A DNA stretch of 52,670 nucleotides from Cylindrobasidium torrendii FP15055 ss-10 (taxonomy: Eukaryota; Basidiomycota; Agaricomycetes; Agaricales; Physalacriaceae): the NCBI GenBank assembly GCA_000934385.1, contig KN880599.1, positions 1 to 52,670 of the forward strand, read 5' to 3'. Below the pieces are notes generated by a model. That model was not told the origin of the DNA. It saw nothing but the letters and a program-made list of their open reading frames with translations, and did no database searches. How positions within the stretch are numbered: the stretch's first letter is position 1; the number at the start of each line of letters is the position of its first letter. A program made the translations under genes and the position numbers. Of the stretch, positions 31,037-45,754 are shown piece after piece.

Positions 31037-34000
31037 TCAAAGCGGCAGCCACGACAACACCCACCACTTCGCGTACTCCAAGCCATTCATCACCCCAAAC
31101 TCCTGCATCCCACGCCCAGCACCAAACATCTCAACCTCGTCGTCAAACTTGTCCGATGGCGCAAAATAGAACCCAGCGAGCAGGACGAGATAGCTAGAAA
31201 CATGTCAGTGGTGTCGGCCATGGCACAGGGTTCAACGTACCTGAGAATAAGAATACTACCACGGTGGTAGTTGCTCTTCGCCTCAATGTAGGTATAGGTC
31301 ATCAAGAACATGGACAAGATGAGCGCAATTACGTCCCAGCGAGGGAAGATGAGCCTATGGAAGCCGTCAGTCACCTCATCACAATTCACACAAGGGTAAG
31401 AAAGCTCACGTGAAAGTCTTCGCGACCTCTCCCATATACTCCGGTGCATACCAAGCAGAGAACGCAACCATCGCGGGAATTTGCAGCAGGCAGACCTGCA
31501 GCGCATACGCGCTACCAATCTCCATACTGAGAGCAATGTTTCCGTTCAGGGCGAAAGACATGGCGTTCATAAACTCGGTGGTGTTGGGTACCAAGGCGAA
31601 CAGAGTGACACCAAGGAATTTTTCGTCAATCCCAGAACCCTGGAGGATGACATCCACCACATCCACAAGGATTTCTAAGGGAAACGTTAGCAATGAGCAC
31701 CGGATAGTAGCATAAGACATACCGGCGATGATAGCGTAAAGCAACGTGCACCCAAGTAGAACACTGGCACTGACGGTTCGACTCCAGGACGGGGCATCGT
31801 GTCCGCCATGTCCACCAACGTCCGCTCCGTCTGCTCCAGAGACTCGATGGGGCGCCGGCGAATGGGGAATAGCCTCATGTTGCCTCAGAGCACTGACAGT
31901 GGCGACTGCGACAGCACGAGTGAAATCGTCTGCCGTCATCGCTTCAGGGAGGTTGAGTGGTTGAAGTCCGCTGTTCTTGACATCACGGTGAACGGTATCG
32001 ATGACGGGGCTAATCCCAGCACCCGATGCGTGGGAAACACGACGAGGGAACGACGGAGTGGCTGTACGTTGGGTATTGTGGGGCGTGGGCGAGCGCTCGC
32101 CAACATTGGTAGCACGACTTTCCTTGCGGCGAAGTACATGAGGAGGCACAAGACGCTGGTAAACAGACAAGCGATTGTGAGTGGGAAGAGTAGCATCTTG
32201 ATGCAGGAGTTGCTGGGGGTTTTGCCAAATTTGAGAGGCGTGGGTGCGCAGGGAGAACCAGAGCCCAATGAGATACGACTAGGACAGCGGTAAGCACGAG
32301 CAATGTAGTTTGACGTGAAAGTGCTTACCAAAACGAGGATGACGGCGCAGAAGTACATAAATGTCTTCACCGTTGCCTGGTAGAATGGGTCGTCGACAGG
32401 ATCGGGGTGCTTGTAATAACATTGGTCACAAATCCACGGTTTGCTCGACGTTCCTGGACCAGCCGTAGGGCATCCCTTGCACACGAGCTGGAACTAAAGA
32501 ACGGTAAGTACTTGAAATAGAAGGAGGGGGAGGGGCTCACATTGCCGTAGGTTTGATAGAACAATGTCGGGGCCAAAGTTCCAATAAGGGCCATGATCAA
32601 CATCATACTCGTCACACCAGCACTTTTTGCATTGAACCTTTGCTCTTTACGGCGAATAGCACTGCTGACCATACTCATGCCAGGCATGAGGAGAACGCCA
32701 GCCAACAAACTACCGATAATAGAACCTTCAACGAGATGACCCTTGCTTTGGGAAAGGGCCATGCCATAGAGAATGATTTCAATAATGGAACCGAAGGTCG
32801 CGTTGATGACTGCGCCCATGCCGATGGAAGATTGTGCGGAGATAGAGGCTACGGCCATGCCAATGAAGTATGACAACGGAATAACACTGAGCAGACTCAT
32901 GACGAAAATGAGACCCTGAGACGCGATGATAGCAAGGAGAGGATGGACGTGTTGGCCGTGCTCCAGTTTGTGTTCAACCATCGGAAGGAGAACGAGCCCG
33001 TCGATGATGACACAGAAAACAACGGGCAGCAGATTGATGAACAGAATGTTGACGCCGCCCACGGTGTACTTGTAGTATTTCCATCCGACCGCACGGTAAA
33101 TACAGAGAAGCACTTTGGACGAGCCAGAGGGTGCGACCTGTCCGGGTGAAATGCGAGGGTGCTTGACAGAAAAACGAGAGGTAGGGGAAGCAGTATCCTC
33201 GGGACTTTCGGGGTCTTCTTCATCGGCCGCTTCGGCGACGACTACGGCGGGCGGCGCCGCGCAGAAACGGATTGAATGGGGTTGGGTGAAGAGGTGCTTG
33301 AGAAGAGCCCAGTTAAGCTTGGCCATGGGGATCGTGACGACCAGACCCCAGCAAATGAGGCAAACGATGAGCATCAAAGGCGCAATAAGCGCGACTATGA
33401 ATGTCCAGAAGCATATTTTGCCTAGGAGGTCGGCTGCGTTGTTTGCTTTGGCGACACCGATGGAGTCTTCAGACGTATCAGAGGCAGGGCTGACAGTTGC
33501 GCCATACGATTTGGAGGGTCGGATTTCAGAAACGGTCTGCAGAAGCGAAGTGTGTTCGCCGGGGATAGTGACCGGGTTCCAAGAGAGGGTCTGGACGTGC
33601 GAAGACTGGGCGTGTGACCCTGCGCGAACTGTGCTGGCGGCGTCGCGTACGGTATGGCTTGACTCGGCGGAAAGTTGACGCTCGTGTGTGGCTTCCTCCT
33701 CTTCCTCTTCCTCCTCTTCCACTTCAAATTGTGCCCCTTCAACATATTTTCCAAATGGCCAAGCAATGTACCAGCCCAACCCAAACAGGAGGTTCGAGTA
33801 CCGTTTTCCACCTTGCGGAACAACGTATAGGATGGCGGAGGCGAAAAATGTGACCAGCGCGAGCCACCAACCAAACACAACAAGCCAGAGGATGTTGCCA
33901 GGCAAAAGATGACGCTCGGCCTGGGCGGAGGGGACGGAATGGAGAGCCTCGTCGGCGTGACGCGTAACTGAACGCGACTTTTTGTAGAGCGCTGGCTTCC

Positions 34001-34448
34001 AGATGGGCAAACCGAATGGGTGCTCGACGTTGATCATCGACTGGCGCTCCCTAACTGTGATAGGGTCCTCGTCCTCGTCGTCCTCGCCGTCGTCAGAGAT
34101 GATACGGCTACGCGCCCGATGAGTTCCTTCACTGCCATCTTCGTCCTCGTCATCATCCTCGTCTTCGTCGCGCTCGCTGACATCGTCGTCGTGAAGGTGC
34201 CTAGGGATACTGTTCACGCTGAAGCTGCGGGATGGGCCACGGGCCATGGACGCTGATGAACCAGTGCGAAGTAAAATTGGTGTTGGTCCAGGGCGCGATG
34301 AAGGCGAGGACCATGATTGGTGATTATCGGCCGTCTGGGAGCGCTGGGAGCTACGGCTCATTGAGCGGTGAAGGCGGCTTGAAGGCGTCGGCGTTGACGA
34401 AGCCGGCTCGTCGAGGTCGCCAGAAGATTGTCCCTGGTGATGCGACAT
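31037..34448 (-). CDS. VNX1: VNX1-like vacuolar cation/H+ antiporter
   Basis: A 1054-residue member of the Ca2+/cation antiporter superfamily, closest in layout to yeast Vnx1, which exchanges monovalent cations for protons at the vacuole. Six exons; introns 32494-32540, 32279-32328, 31675-31722, 31355-31409 and 31194-31240. A cytosolic N-terminus of about 200 residues is Ser-rich, then Asp/Glu-rich (DEDEDDDEDEDG), then shows HPFGLPIWKPALYKKSRS. The first alpha repeat reads GAVINATFGSIIEIILYGMA. A Cys-containing loop follows (CKGCPTAG, WICDQCYYKHP). A long Ser/His-rich linker leads to the second repeat, LVPNTTEFMNAMSFALNG, with EIGSAYALQ. The last membrane segment is followed by a short tail. 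The symbol follows yeast; the transported ion is inferred from the family. Confidence 0.9.
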
Positions 34449-34795
34449 TTTTCCCGCCTAGTTGGCTGTTGTCCTCGTCGGCCAGCGAAGAAAGTCGTCA
34501 GAGGTCAGAGGATGTCAAGAGAGTGATGGAAATGGAAATACGATCAATGGACATTGCCGGCCCGCGTTTAATGGCCAACTTCATAATCCGGACGCTCGTG
34601 GTTTCGAATTCTCATGACAACCCATCTCAGCAGAATAAGCCACATTTGTTCCCTTGACGTTTCCCCACAGATGTGATCAGCCTTGTATTTATTGGATGGG
34701 TACAGGCCAAGACAATAGATCGCCTACTGACTCTGAGGGCATGTCTATTCCTCACTACAGTTTTTACTTATTACAAGCAGCTGCATCGGGAAAAC
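34449..34795. other. Intergenic region, no gene seen
   Basis: A 347-bp spacer between the antiporter start and the end of the OYE gene; it should contain the antiporter promoter. Nothing else recognised. Confidence 0.35.
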
Positions 34796-36112
<1,317 letters not shown>

Positions 36113-36739
36113 GTCGAAGGATAGGAGTGTAGAGTCATGGAGTCTAATAAATCGCCTTAAATATTCGATACTAGCAGGCCGTCGGGCAGTCCTTGCTGCC
36201 TTGATTAAGATGCGTATTATCCGAGCGTCGAGGCAAAACTTAGCTATACACCGATTTTCGGGATATAGCCTGAATGTCAAAAATACCTAACCTGGTGGTA
36301 CATCCGACGTGTTCGTACTGCAACAGTACCTACCCCTTCAGTATAGGCCATGGCGTAACCTTCAACCCAAGATCATGGGAGAGCAGTGCTTCAAAGTGCT
36401 TTGTGTCCGGTCTATGCCTCCGACGAAGCTGGGGATACTACTAGGGATAGTAGTCGCTCGTGTGTGCACCTTATTAAAGCCTTGGGACGCAAAAGCTTTT
36501 CCAGCACATCGACCGGACATCGACTATCTTCCATGGCCAGCGTGCTGCTCACGCACCGACCAGTCTCACAGATGATAAGAGGGATATCACAATCGTATAC
36601 GGGTATCTCGAATACATGGACGACAGGCCTCGGGCCCAAGAACGAAGGTTAATAAAAGGACAGCATAAGAAACGAATGTAAAGAGCAGCGTCCTGATCCC
36701 ATAAAACCGCAAACCAAATAACCAAGCACTTAAGACGCG
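36113..36739. other. Intergenic region, no gene seen
   Basis: About 0.63 kb comprising the OYE 5' flank and the 3' flank of the Ser-rich gene at 36740. No structure recognised. Confidence 0.35.
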
Positions 36740-38557
36740 CTACTTCTTCATCAGCTTCTCATGCAGCAGTGCGCCCTTGAGCTTGGCCTGCAAATACTCC
36801 AAGCGCGCCTCGTACCGCTGTCCAACCTCCTCCCGCCGTCTCCTGATCTCGTCCATCTCCGAGTCGACATTCACCGGGGGCGGCTGCTCGATATCGTGCT
36901 CCGGTACGGACGACATTGGTAGATGCCCAGTGCTTCGCATCATGTTCAGGCTTGTGCTGCTACCATTCATACCAGAGGATAGACCAGACGGTAGAGAGGG
37001 TATGGGCGGAACAATACCTCCATACCCACCTCTCAAAGACGATGACATGCTGGAATTTGACGGCTTCCGCGATGGTGTGGATAGCTTCGAAGAATTGGTG
37101 GCAAGGCTCGAACTCGTCTTTTGTCGTACAACAACACGTCGACCAGTGTGTGTAGTACTGACGGACGTACCAGAACGCACAGACATGCTGTCACTATCGC
37201 TACCTCGCATTCTCCGCGGCGTCGTTGGTGTATCGGGAGTGAGCGTGTAAACCGACCCATCGGTCGACGCCTGACGCGTTTTCCGTTTGGTCAAAGTAGA
37301 CAACTCAAGCCCACTGAACGCATCCATGAGACGTTTTCGCTCTGCTTCAATTGCTGCTATCTCTTGTTTGATGTCGGCCGATGATTTTTCCTCGTCATCA
37401 TCATCCAGCATTGAGAACGTTAGGTCTGCAGCAGGCACACGAGGGCCTGGGAACGACGAAGGAGGTGTTGCGTATCGTTTGTGACTGGAGGCTACAGAGC
37501 GCGCAGAGGAAAGTGGAGGGTCCGCAAACTTCCTGCGGGAAGCTAAGGAAATGTTGTCGGGATTCCGGGATGCTTCTGTTTGAACCGACGTGATTGAGGA
37601 ATTGCTCGTCTTCTTCTTGAGACTCCTGAATATATTGGACGTCTTCGAAGAGGACGAAACGACGCTGCCGGAGTCGCCCAAGTCCATAGACCCTGCCGGT
37701 GTTCGGGTTTTGCTGTGGGAGCGCCGGAAGAAGGACGAGACAGACTGATGGGAACGGAGAGACGGAGTTCGTGTTGGAACGTCCACAATGAAGTTGGAGT
37801 CTATGGTGAATGAGTAACATGTTTTTGGAGATCGAAGAGCACATACTCCTACTGCTTTCGCTGCCTTGGTGGGCATGTCGGCCAATGGAAACTGGGACAA
37901 CAGGGGCCTCTGAAGGGACAGTGCTGCTGCTTGCAAAGCGCTCGAAGAGATTCTGGCGGAGCATGCGGTACTCGTCGTCGCTGGGGATGGATGAGGCAGA
38001 GTTATGGGGTCGCGTCTGGGCACATACCTAAGTAAGCCCTCTGCATTCGCGGTCGCGAGGTCATTCAGGCGTTGGGCAAGGGTCGCACTGGAGAAGAAGA
38101 TGAGCGATGCGATTGGGCTCTGGAATGGGCACGCACGACGCGTTATCCGCTGCGGCCGGTTTGCGAGGTCGGGGAGAACCTATGTTCTCTTTGGTCGATT
38201 CGCGTATGGATGCTACTCGCTGGGGCTGCGGTGTTGTATTTGGGGTGCTGGGGCCTGCCTTGGATGGTGTATGCGGGGCTCGGTTGCTGGGCGCCTTTTT
38301 CAGCGGGGTGGGAGGTGGATGCGAGAGTGTTTGTGCTGCCGACGCGCCCGCATCCGTGAATGTGCTGTGGGCTTCGTTCTCATCGTGCGAGCGCGTATGT
38401 TTGCCATACTGGTGATGAACAGATAAAGATGTGAGCTTATGGGACATGATGCCGGACAGTATGTAACACGCACGAAACGCGACCGAATAACGTTCACCAC
38501 CGACTTGTCGTTGTGCGCAGACGCCTCATCTGGCCGTCGAACTGAGAAGAATCCCAT
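36740..38557 (-). CDS. Conserved fungal Ser-rich coiled-coil protein
   Basis: A 534-residue protein from five exons; introns about 38409-38473, 38088-38136, 37981-38027 and 37801-37852. The N-terminus MGFFSVRRPDE...VVNVIRSRFYGK and the block SATLAQRLNDLATANAEGLL-SDDEYRMLRQNLFERF, restored across two splice junctions, look like conserved elements; I recall similar sequence in other basidiomycete hypothetical proteins. The middle is Ser/Thr-rich and basic (SFFRRSHSKTR, IFRSLKKKT). Short coiled coils lie at about residue 310 (ADIKQEIAAIEAERKRLMDAF) and at the C-terminus (EIRRRREEVGQRYEARLEYL). No catalytic motif is visible. The helical block may be a protein-interaction element; the function is unknown. 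Confidence 0.8.
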
Positions 38558-38779
38558 CGCCGCTGAAATCGCCGCTGGAGCCTAGAGCCAGACCGCAGAT
38601 ATGTTGGCTTGTGGTGGAATGAGGAAGAGAAGTCCCGGCTATCAAACATGCCGATCACTTGTCACGCCACTCGACCCGTAACCATGACTGCCAGTTTGTG
38701 AACATGCTCTCTTCATTAATGGAAGAGCCTCTTTGGCCCCAGCCGGGGACTACATGTGAAAGCTACTTCTACCAAGACA

Positions 38780-40722
38780 TCATCCCATGGATACCAAAGC
38801 TTCTTGGACTTGACCGATATGATATCCTGCATCCAAACTCAGCAACTGCTAGGTTCAACTCGGAATTGCTCACCAAGTAGTGCGCTAGTGCGACTTAAAG
38901 ATGACATTTCCCTCAAGCCATTGTTCATCAAATCCTGCAGCTCTTTTTCTTCCATATTTCCTTGGAATTGGGAACTACGCTTCCTCAGCTTTGCCATCTC
39001 ACCCAACAGATGTTCGCCAGCCGAAGCCCATACCGTCTACGTCCAAGGTAAGTCCAATATACTGGCAAACATGCACACACACGCTCACCCCGACGATAGG
39101 ATCCATGAAGTGTGCCCAAGACCTCAACTCGACGTCTCCAACAATCCGAAAAACGTGCTTACCGGCGAGGTCCATCTTTTGCTGAGAGCGCTCTGACGAC
39201 GCAGAAAACGGACCATGCAACTGCAATAACGCCGCACAGACCAGGTTATGCGTCATAAACTCTCGGTGCGGCGCGTTCTTGAGGTTCTCTGGACGAACGA
39301 GGCGAACACGGAGCTGTTCTAGCATGTAATCGAGTTTGTTGAACTCTTGTCGGAAGCTTCCAGTCTGGGCGGGGGACATATCTGCTACTTCGTCAAGCAC
39401 AAGTTCTCTGGATATGGGGACAAACGCACTGGGTTCCCAACGCGTGATAAGATCAGTGGCCTTGGACCACAAAATTGCAGCCTTTGCGTACAACGCCTTT
39501 CCGGACAACCCTATGGTATCTTGCGCCTTTCCTTCGAGGTAATCGCTAATTGTTTTGCTAGCAAGCATGTTGTGAGGATATTGGCCCTTGGTAATTTAAT
39601 TGGTTACACAAATCGCAGCACTGGTTGTAGAACTCACCGATTCGTAGTTTGAGTCGTCCACAGGCCAAGGAGTTTCAAGCTGATTTCTCATACTCTCCGA
39701 CATGTTTGCAGATGATGCCAGTGCTACAGCCCAGATCTGGTCAAGCGCGACTACCGTCCAACAGGCATCTATCCGCTCGATTTCTACTCTGACTACTAGT
39801 TCAGTATTAGTCAAGGGCGACTCGCCAGCCCGAGCCTTCGTCAACCCAGTTGCAATAGTGATGGACGTCGCGGTAGCAAGATGGTACTTTCCCTCAAGCA
39901 AGCGCCCAAGCGTGAAGAAATACACGGCGAGAAGGATTTCGGCCTGTATCGTCTGCAGGACCTTTTCGGCGTGGGAGCCCGACAAGGACGTCGATACTTG
40001 AGAAACGGCTCGTGCGAGGTATGCTTCCCGGTGGCGTAGCAGCGATTCATCTTGCGACAGGTGTATGCCCCAAAGATACACGGCGGACATGAGCGCAGAT
40101 ATAGGTCGCGACGGATGTGGGTTCGGGGCGTGAGGCAGGAGGGCCGATGCCTTGAAGTAGGACACGTCCAGGAAGAATGAAAGGTCAGAGACATGAGGGA
40201 TAAATTTCTGGATGCTTGTGTCAAGTAAGTACGCGGTATCTCATTCAAGGTCGGAGACCTACAGTAAACGCTGAATGTCCTCAGGGGGATCCTGGACGCT
40301 CCACCAGCCTTTGGTAGGTTCTAGGTGTCTTCATTTAACATTCCCGTTTCGACAGAGCCATTTGCTCACCTTCTGCAGGAGCTCTATTCATTCGTTGCGC
40401 ATAAGGATGTTGGAGATAAACAGGTTCACTGCTAAATGCCCCCGGATTCTCGAGCTCCCTGATGCGACTTTGCATTTGAGCGATTGTTTCCTCGAGAATT
40501 TCTGCACGGGTGCGGCCTTGTGTATCGGTGTATTCACAGTCGCCTGGCTGGCGGGTCCGACTGCATGTTCCACAGATGGGGCGTTGACCGTCGCATCTCT
40601 GCATTTATCATAAGTCTTGCTCTTCACGGGGATGGCGGTATACTCACTAGTTTGCGACGACGACAGTGAATACAAGCCTGACCGCGATTGATGCTATTGG
40701 TTTGATTATTCGAAGAAGACAT
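38780..40722 (-). CDS. Zn2Cys6 transcription factor
   Basis: A 548-residue fungal-type regulator. Seven exons; introns 40599-40647, 40321-40369, 40215-40262, 39587-39637, 39037-39088 and 38827-38873. The binuclear zinc cluster near residues 15-50 has spacing C-X2-C-X6-C-X6-C-X2-C-X8-C (ACIHCRRRKL, then RCDGQRPICGTC). It is split by the first intron, whose acceptor restores KLRCDGQ. A short coiled coil (EILEETIAQMQSRIRELE) should mediate dimerisation. The middle homology region carries FKASALLPHAPNPHPSRPI, LARAVSQVSTSL and AVYFFTLGRLLEGKYHLATA. The C-terminus spliced from the last exon ends IGQVQEALVSMG. The target genes are unknown; it does not sit beside any biosynthetic backbone gene. Confidence 0.92.
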
Positions 40723-41338
40723 TGTGTTGAGTCGAGAGAACTTTGTATGCTGATGCCCCGACTGCCGAGCCTCTACCTTTTGTACTCGAATGATGCTCTC
40801 CTCGTCATACCGCTGCAGTATGCTACCCTCTAAGTCCATGTCTAATTCTTAATCATCCAAAAATCCTCATTAAATCAATTTCCCCTTTTGTGTGTCCAGT
40901 TCCCACGCAAGTGTGCCCTACGTACATCTGCTTACCATGCAATGATCTTGGATGTCAGTAAGCGCAAGATTTCGGGGCGAGAAAGGGGATATTGGACTGC
41001 CCGTAATCTTGCTTATGCTGGATTGGACAAAGTGTTCTTCAGCTTGCTTCAAAGGCAACAGAACGCGACAAAGGGACGCAGGCACGACTCAAACATATAC
41101 TAACCCCATTTGGAAATATCAATATTTGATCGACTTTTGACAAGCCGTGCGCGACGCTTTCAAAGCGACCTTTGACATCAGTCAAATAAGCATTTTATTG
41201 TTTCCCGAGGCTTTTCTAAACATTGACCCTAGCGCAGTGCATTTTCCTGCGCCTATGTACATACAGACCAGCATGCTACTTAGCGGGGCTAAGCACCTTG
41301 CTGATATGTGTGACTTTTGTTGACTGACATGGTAAGTA
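40723..41338. other. Intergenic region, no gene seen
   Basis: About 0.6 kb between the transcription-factor start and the transporter stop, both on the minus strand. No feature recognised. Confidence 0.35.
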
Positions 41339-43178
41339 TCAACGATACAAAACCGCCATCTCAGCCGATACAATACCCAACCCCACCACAGTCATCACCG
41401 TAAGAGGGAACAGGTTCCAGAACGCAAAGGTTCTCTGCTTGATGTGAATACCCTTTTGCTCCAGAATGCTCGCCCAAAGCAGCCCTGCGAGACTCGCAGA
41501 GAACGTTGCACCGACCGCGCCAATATTGGTTGCGACGCCAAGCGCAATGCCCGCCGCACGCGCCGCCTCTGGTGAGAAATCCGCAGCGCGGACGACTTTT
41601 GTGAGGAGGATGGTAGCGCCGATGTTTGTTCCGGAGATGTTGCAAAGGATAACGCCAAGGACACCGACGAGCCAGATCGAAGGGTGTATCGCACGACCCG
41701 ACGCTTTTACAAGCCACCCAGCGAACACCTCGATCCAGCCTTGGTGCGACAGCGCCTCGATGAGAATGAACTGCGAAAACGAGAATGGCACCAATGCGAA
41801 TGGCAGGCGGGGCAGCGCGGTGAAGAGCGTCGGGAAACGACGTGAAAGACGGGTGTGGAGTTTTCCCAGGCGTGCGCGTTGCTCGGGGAAAAGTGGCGGA
41901 ACTTCCTTTTCAGTTTGGGTCGTGGCGGAGCTGTGGGATAGGGATGGCGGTGAAGTGCTAGTGCACTCCTGCTCTTTCATTTGCCCTGGCTTCGACGACC
42001 CGGACGCGACTTCCGATTTCCGTTCCATCCCCGCCGCGGCCTGAGCAGAAGATCTGGTTGCGGCACGCTTGATCTCTGACAAGACCGCGTCCTCTACCGC
42101 GCTCGTCCTGCCCAGCTCATAGTTTCCCTCAGCGTCTGCATCCTTTTCTATGGTTTCCAGATTCTCCGGGCTGCTGGGATGATGTTTCCCATTCCGATAC
42201 CGATAATCGTCCCAAACGAGGTCGAAAATGAACTTGGCCCCCGCGAATGGCAGACTAATCTTCCAGACATCGACGCCAAAGAAACTGGTGACGATGATGA
42301 CCACCAAGCAGGACCCCAGAATTGCGCTTCCAACCAGCGCCGAGACTGGATCCCGGAGGGCTCCTCGTACATTGAGCGTACCGACCGAGTTGAACTTGCG
42401 AGGGATGTGTTTTGGGTTCCTGAACTGTATGGCCATCGCAAGAAAACCAAACACGCTACATCCCAAGAAAGGTAGAATCGTGTATGCAGTGAAGGCGGCG
42501 TTGATGATGGAGAAGCCTTCGCAGACGACAACGTTGGTGATATTTCCTACGAACAGCACCATGCTGGCTGTATTGGCCGCGAGAAACTCTGCCATCAGCC
42601 ACGGTAGAGGTTCCAACCCAATGGCGTTCGTGTAGTACACCAGAAAGACGGTTCCAGACAGAACAACAGGGTCGTTCCCAACCACAGCGCTCACTGATGT
42701 AAGCAGCAAGTAGAAGTAGACATAAAGGCGCCAGCCGTGTGTTCCGCCTTTGTTGCTGACCCAGAACGCTGCGGCTTGGAGAAGTCCAGTGATATCAAGG
42801 GTTATCGCCATGTACGCCAGGCTGAAGAACAGAATCAAGATGTTGTATGGCTTGACATCGTCTTGAGAGGTATGTCAATAAGAATTCGAGGATGTTGTTG
42901 AGGTTTGCTGACCGACTCCCACGATGCCATCGCGTATCTACCGCCGAATTGACCTCCTGTTTTCTTTTTGGAGAAATTCGACGTACCTGATTGGATCCAA
43001 TGCACTGTGATGCCCATAGAATCGCGATAATGATAATAGGTGCAGTCGTGAGGTTAATTGGGAGGCGTCTTCGCCCGAGGTAGGGAAGTCTAAGTGGAAT
43101 GTACAAAGGTCGTATCACGCAGATGATGGAAAGCGCGAAAAGGATCAACGTGACAATGGAAAAACGAGTAATCGCCAT
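41339..43178 (-). CDS. ArsB/NhaD-type ion transporter
   Basis: A 579-residue membrane protein of the ion-transporter superfamily that includes arsenite permease ArsB and Na+/H+ antiporter NhaD. Three exons: 42987-43178, a 25-nt exon 42913-42937, and 41339-42861. The tiny exon supplies QIRDGIVGVDDVKPYNILILF, which joins the first helix to the conserved FFSLAYMAITLD. Visible landmarks are VVGNDPVVLSGTVFLVYY, LAANTASMVLFVGNITNVVV and, in the second half, SGTNIGATILLTKVV and LGVATNIGAVGATFSASLAGLLW. The halves are linked by a charged, Ser-rich loop of about 120 residues. It might export arsenite or exchange Na+/H+; sequence reading alone does not separate these. Confidence 0.88.
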
Positions 43179-45754
43179 CGTTGAGTGTCGAGCAAAATGC
43201 TCACAACCAAGTGTTTTGTTGCTTCGACAGGGCAGACACCTGGAAGGTAGTCTGAGATCACAGAGGGAACAGAAAAGCATATGGAGCGTACCAATTGCAG
43301 GGCGCCCGTGAAAATATTTGAACGTGGTGGTGTCTGCTAGCACCTAGCGCCCCTAATGCGAATAACGCGCGGCATTCATGGTGGCAGTCGAGAGGATCGC
43401 ACGTTCGTCGGGTCCCGGGCCGATGCCGATCATTGTTACTGCGCCACCATGATCGCCTACTTAAGTATCCCGGTTTGCTGTTTTATTCTGAAGGAAAGCC
43501 AGCACGGCTGGCAGACTTACAAATTATATTCCTGCGTATGAATACGAGTTTTTCTTGATAGGCGCCCTGTGACCAACGCGACCTACAAACGTGACATCAA
43601 ATCAGATTTACTAGGAGCGATTTTTGCTCTTTGCAAAGGGTACTTGCATCGCAATATCAGCCTCAATGATCTTCTCGGGCTTTTTAAACAATCTTAACCG
43701 CAATTCGCTGTCCGACGCGAAGAGCCTGGCTGAAAACGTCCATACAAGCAACAGCATATACGACTTTGGCAGGCACCATATATCCCAACAACTAAAACTA
43801 CTCACACAAAGAGATAAAAGACTCTATTGAGCCGGGGGGCGCTAAGTTAGCTTGAGAAATTGCAGTAAACCGTCCCACCTGGAGACAGTCATTATACGGG
43901 GTTTCGAATGCTAACCAGCCTGACACCAGCTGTTTTTTCGAAGTTTGCAAGGACACCCCCGTCTGTATCCTATCGCGTCTTCCGTCTCCAAATATTCCGG
44001 CATCGCCGATGTTACTAACCTTGATGATGCAGATGCCTGCGTCTGATTTCCCAGTTGTACAAGGTCAACCTTCCAATCATTTGCGTGTTTCTCTTTGCGC
44101 GTATACACGAACAGTGCGTTTTATTACTTGAACCATATGTGCGTTCCTTAGGGTAATGACCTCTGCGCGCGGTATGTACACAGTGAAGACACCGAGGGTT
44201 GCGATCCCGACCGCTTCTTTGACGGAAGGTAGATAGATTCGATTATTGGGGTTCTCGAGAACTTGGGAGAGATCATTACAATGAGAAAACTCCCGGGTAG
44301 TCTGAAAGCCGTGTTGTTTGCCGTAGCAGGAGCACATTGTTTCCTGGTCCGGAAAGCGCTGTCCCAGCGCTGTCCTCTCTGAGTTGACAGTGACTTTCGC
44401 CATCAAGTTGAAACGATCACATACATCTCATTTGCCAGCGATAGGAGTGGGAAACGCTTTTCCACTATGGGATCTTGATAAGTCATGAGATGCTTGACTT
44501 AAGTTAAGCATCAACCGTGTTCAACACGCCCGTGTCAATTCCTGCGAACCAGCTGCGAACTAAACACTGTATTTGATGGATCGTGAGCTTTGAGGCAGTA
44601 GCCGCCGGTGAGGTGTGATGAAAGATGGTGATGGTGGGGGGATACAAGGGATTGGCGCGCCATCTCGGTTGGACCGGTCAATTGGGTCCATACCATAGTA
44701 TTACGGTGTCGCAGCCAGAGGACTCTGAGATCTGAGTGAAGCATCTGCTTTATAATCCCGCTGAAGCAAAGTTGGCTTTATTATCAACCGATTCCGAGGG
44801 TGAAATGTGCAGGGATTCGTACATCACACACAGTTCACAACACGTTAGACAAAGCGTCACACTGTGATTTCTAGGCTACCAGCCTTGGGTTAGAGTTCAC
44901 ACACACGGTGGGCGCTCCATGGGTATCTTGGAGATGCAATTAAAGAATATTATTGCGACGAGAAATCACTCAGCTTCGTAACCCGTCCACGACGACCAGC
45001 TCCATCTAGGGTTAAGGCCAAGGTCCGACTATTACTGTCAGGGCGGCGTTATAAGCAGCCGAGCGCGCTTTGTTATCGTAGAAGAAAGTCATTTAGAATT
45101 TCTGAAGTCGCAGCTGACCACAGGAACAATGGGCCATATCTTATCTGGTCATTGCTTTGGCCCTGGTTCACGGTCTGTATATGGCGCCTGGAAATCGGCG
45201 TCGGGGAGGCGGAGTCGGTCGTCGCCAGGAATTTAATTACTGAATTATGGAAAATGAACGGGTTGCGCCCACAAAAAGTCGGATATTGGTCGTCCCATCA
45301 TGGTCGCTTAGCTGGCGGCATTTTTAGCCGTCACGTGCGGGATTTTGCCGAAAAAACTAGGCACTGCGAATCTCAGCTCATTCCCCTCGTCCGTCTCTCT
45401 GGCCCGTTGCTTGCCGGGGGCCCAACTGCATTCGTTTATCAGCCCACCTTCCTTTGTTCAAGACTCCAGACTGTCCACGACGTCGCGGCCGACCGTACCG
45501 ACCTACTTTTAACTCGGCGCCTGTTCTCGGTGTCCCCCCACACGCGTGGCCTCCTTTTCACTATCCCCCTCGAGACGAGCAATTGCAGGCGTAATTTCTG
45601 TAATAGAGCATGTGCGTCGTGGCCTTTTTCCTCCTTCATTCCATGTTGATGCTGTTTAGGCCATTTTGAAGCTATAACGGCATTAATATCGTTTTGTCCG
45701 TGCAAACCTACCCATCCTCCTCGTACCACGCTCATAGTCTTTCAGAATATCATC
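43179..45754. other. Long intergenic region, no supported gene
   Basis: About 2.6 kb, the longest gene-poor stretch. ORFs such as 44077-44403 (minus, 109 codons) and 45152-45649 (plus) show no recognisable family and no consistent splicing, so they are not called. An E-box-like CACGTG lies at about 45333. The region just before 45755 is pyrimidine-rich, as expected for a promoter. Relics of older genes or unrecognised RNA genes cannot be excluded. Confidence 0.35.

Noticed and set aside
44077..44403. 109-codon minus-strand ORF in the long intergenic region
   Set aside because: No recognisable family, no supporting intron structure and no neighbouring homologous frame; length alone is not enough.
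45152..45649. 165-codon plus-strand ORF before the Ser-rich gene
   Set aside because: Composition is irregular, no family was recognised, and it lies in what should be the upstream region of the gene at 45755.
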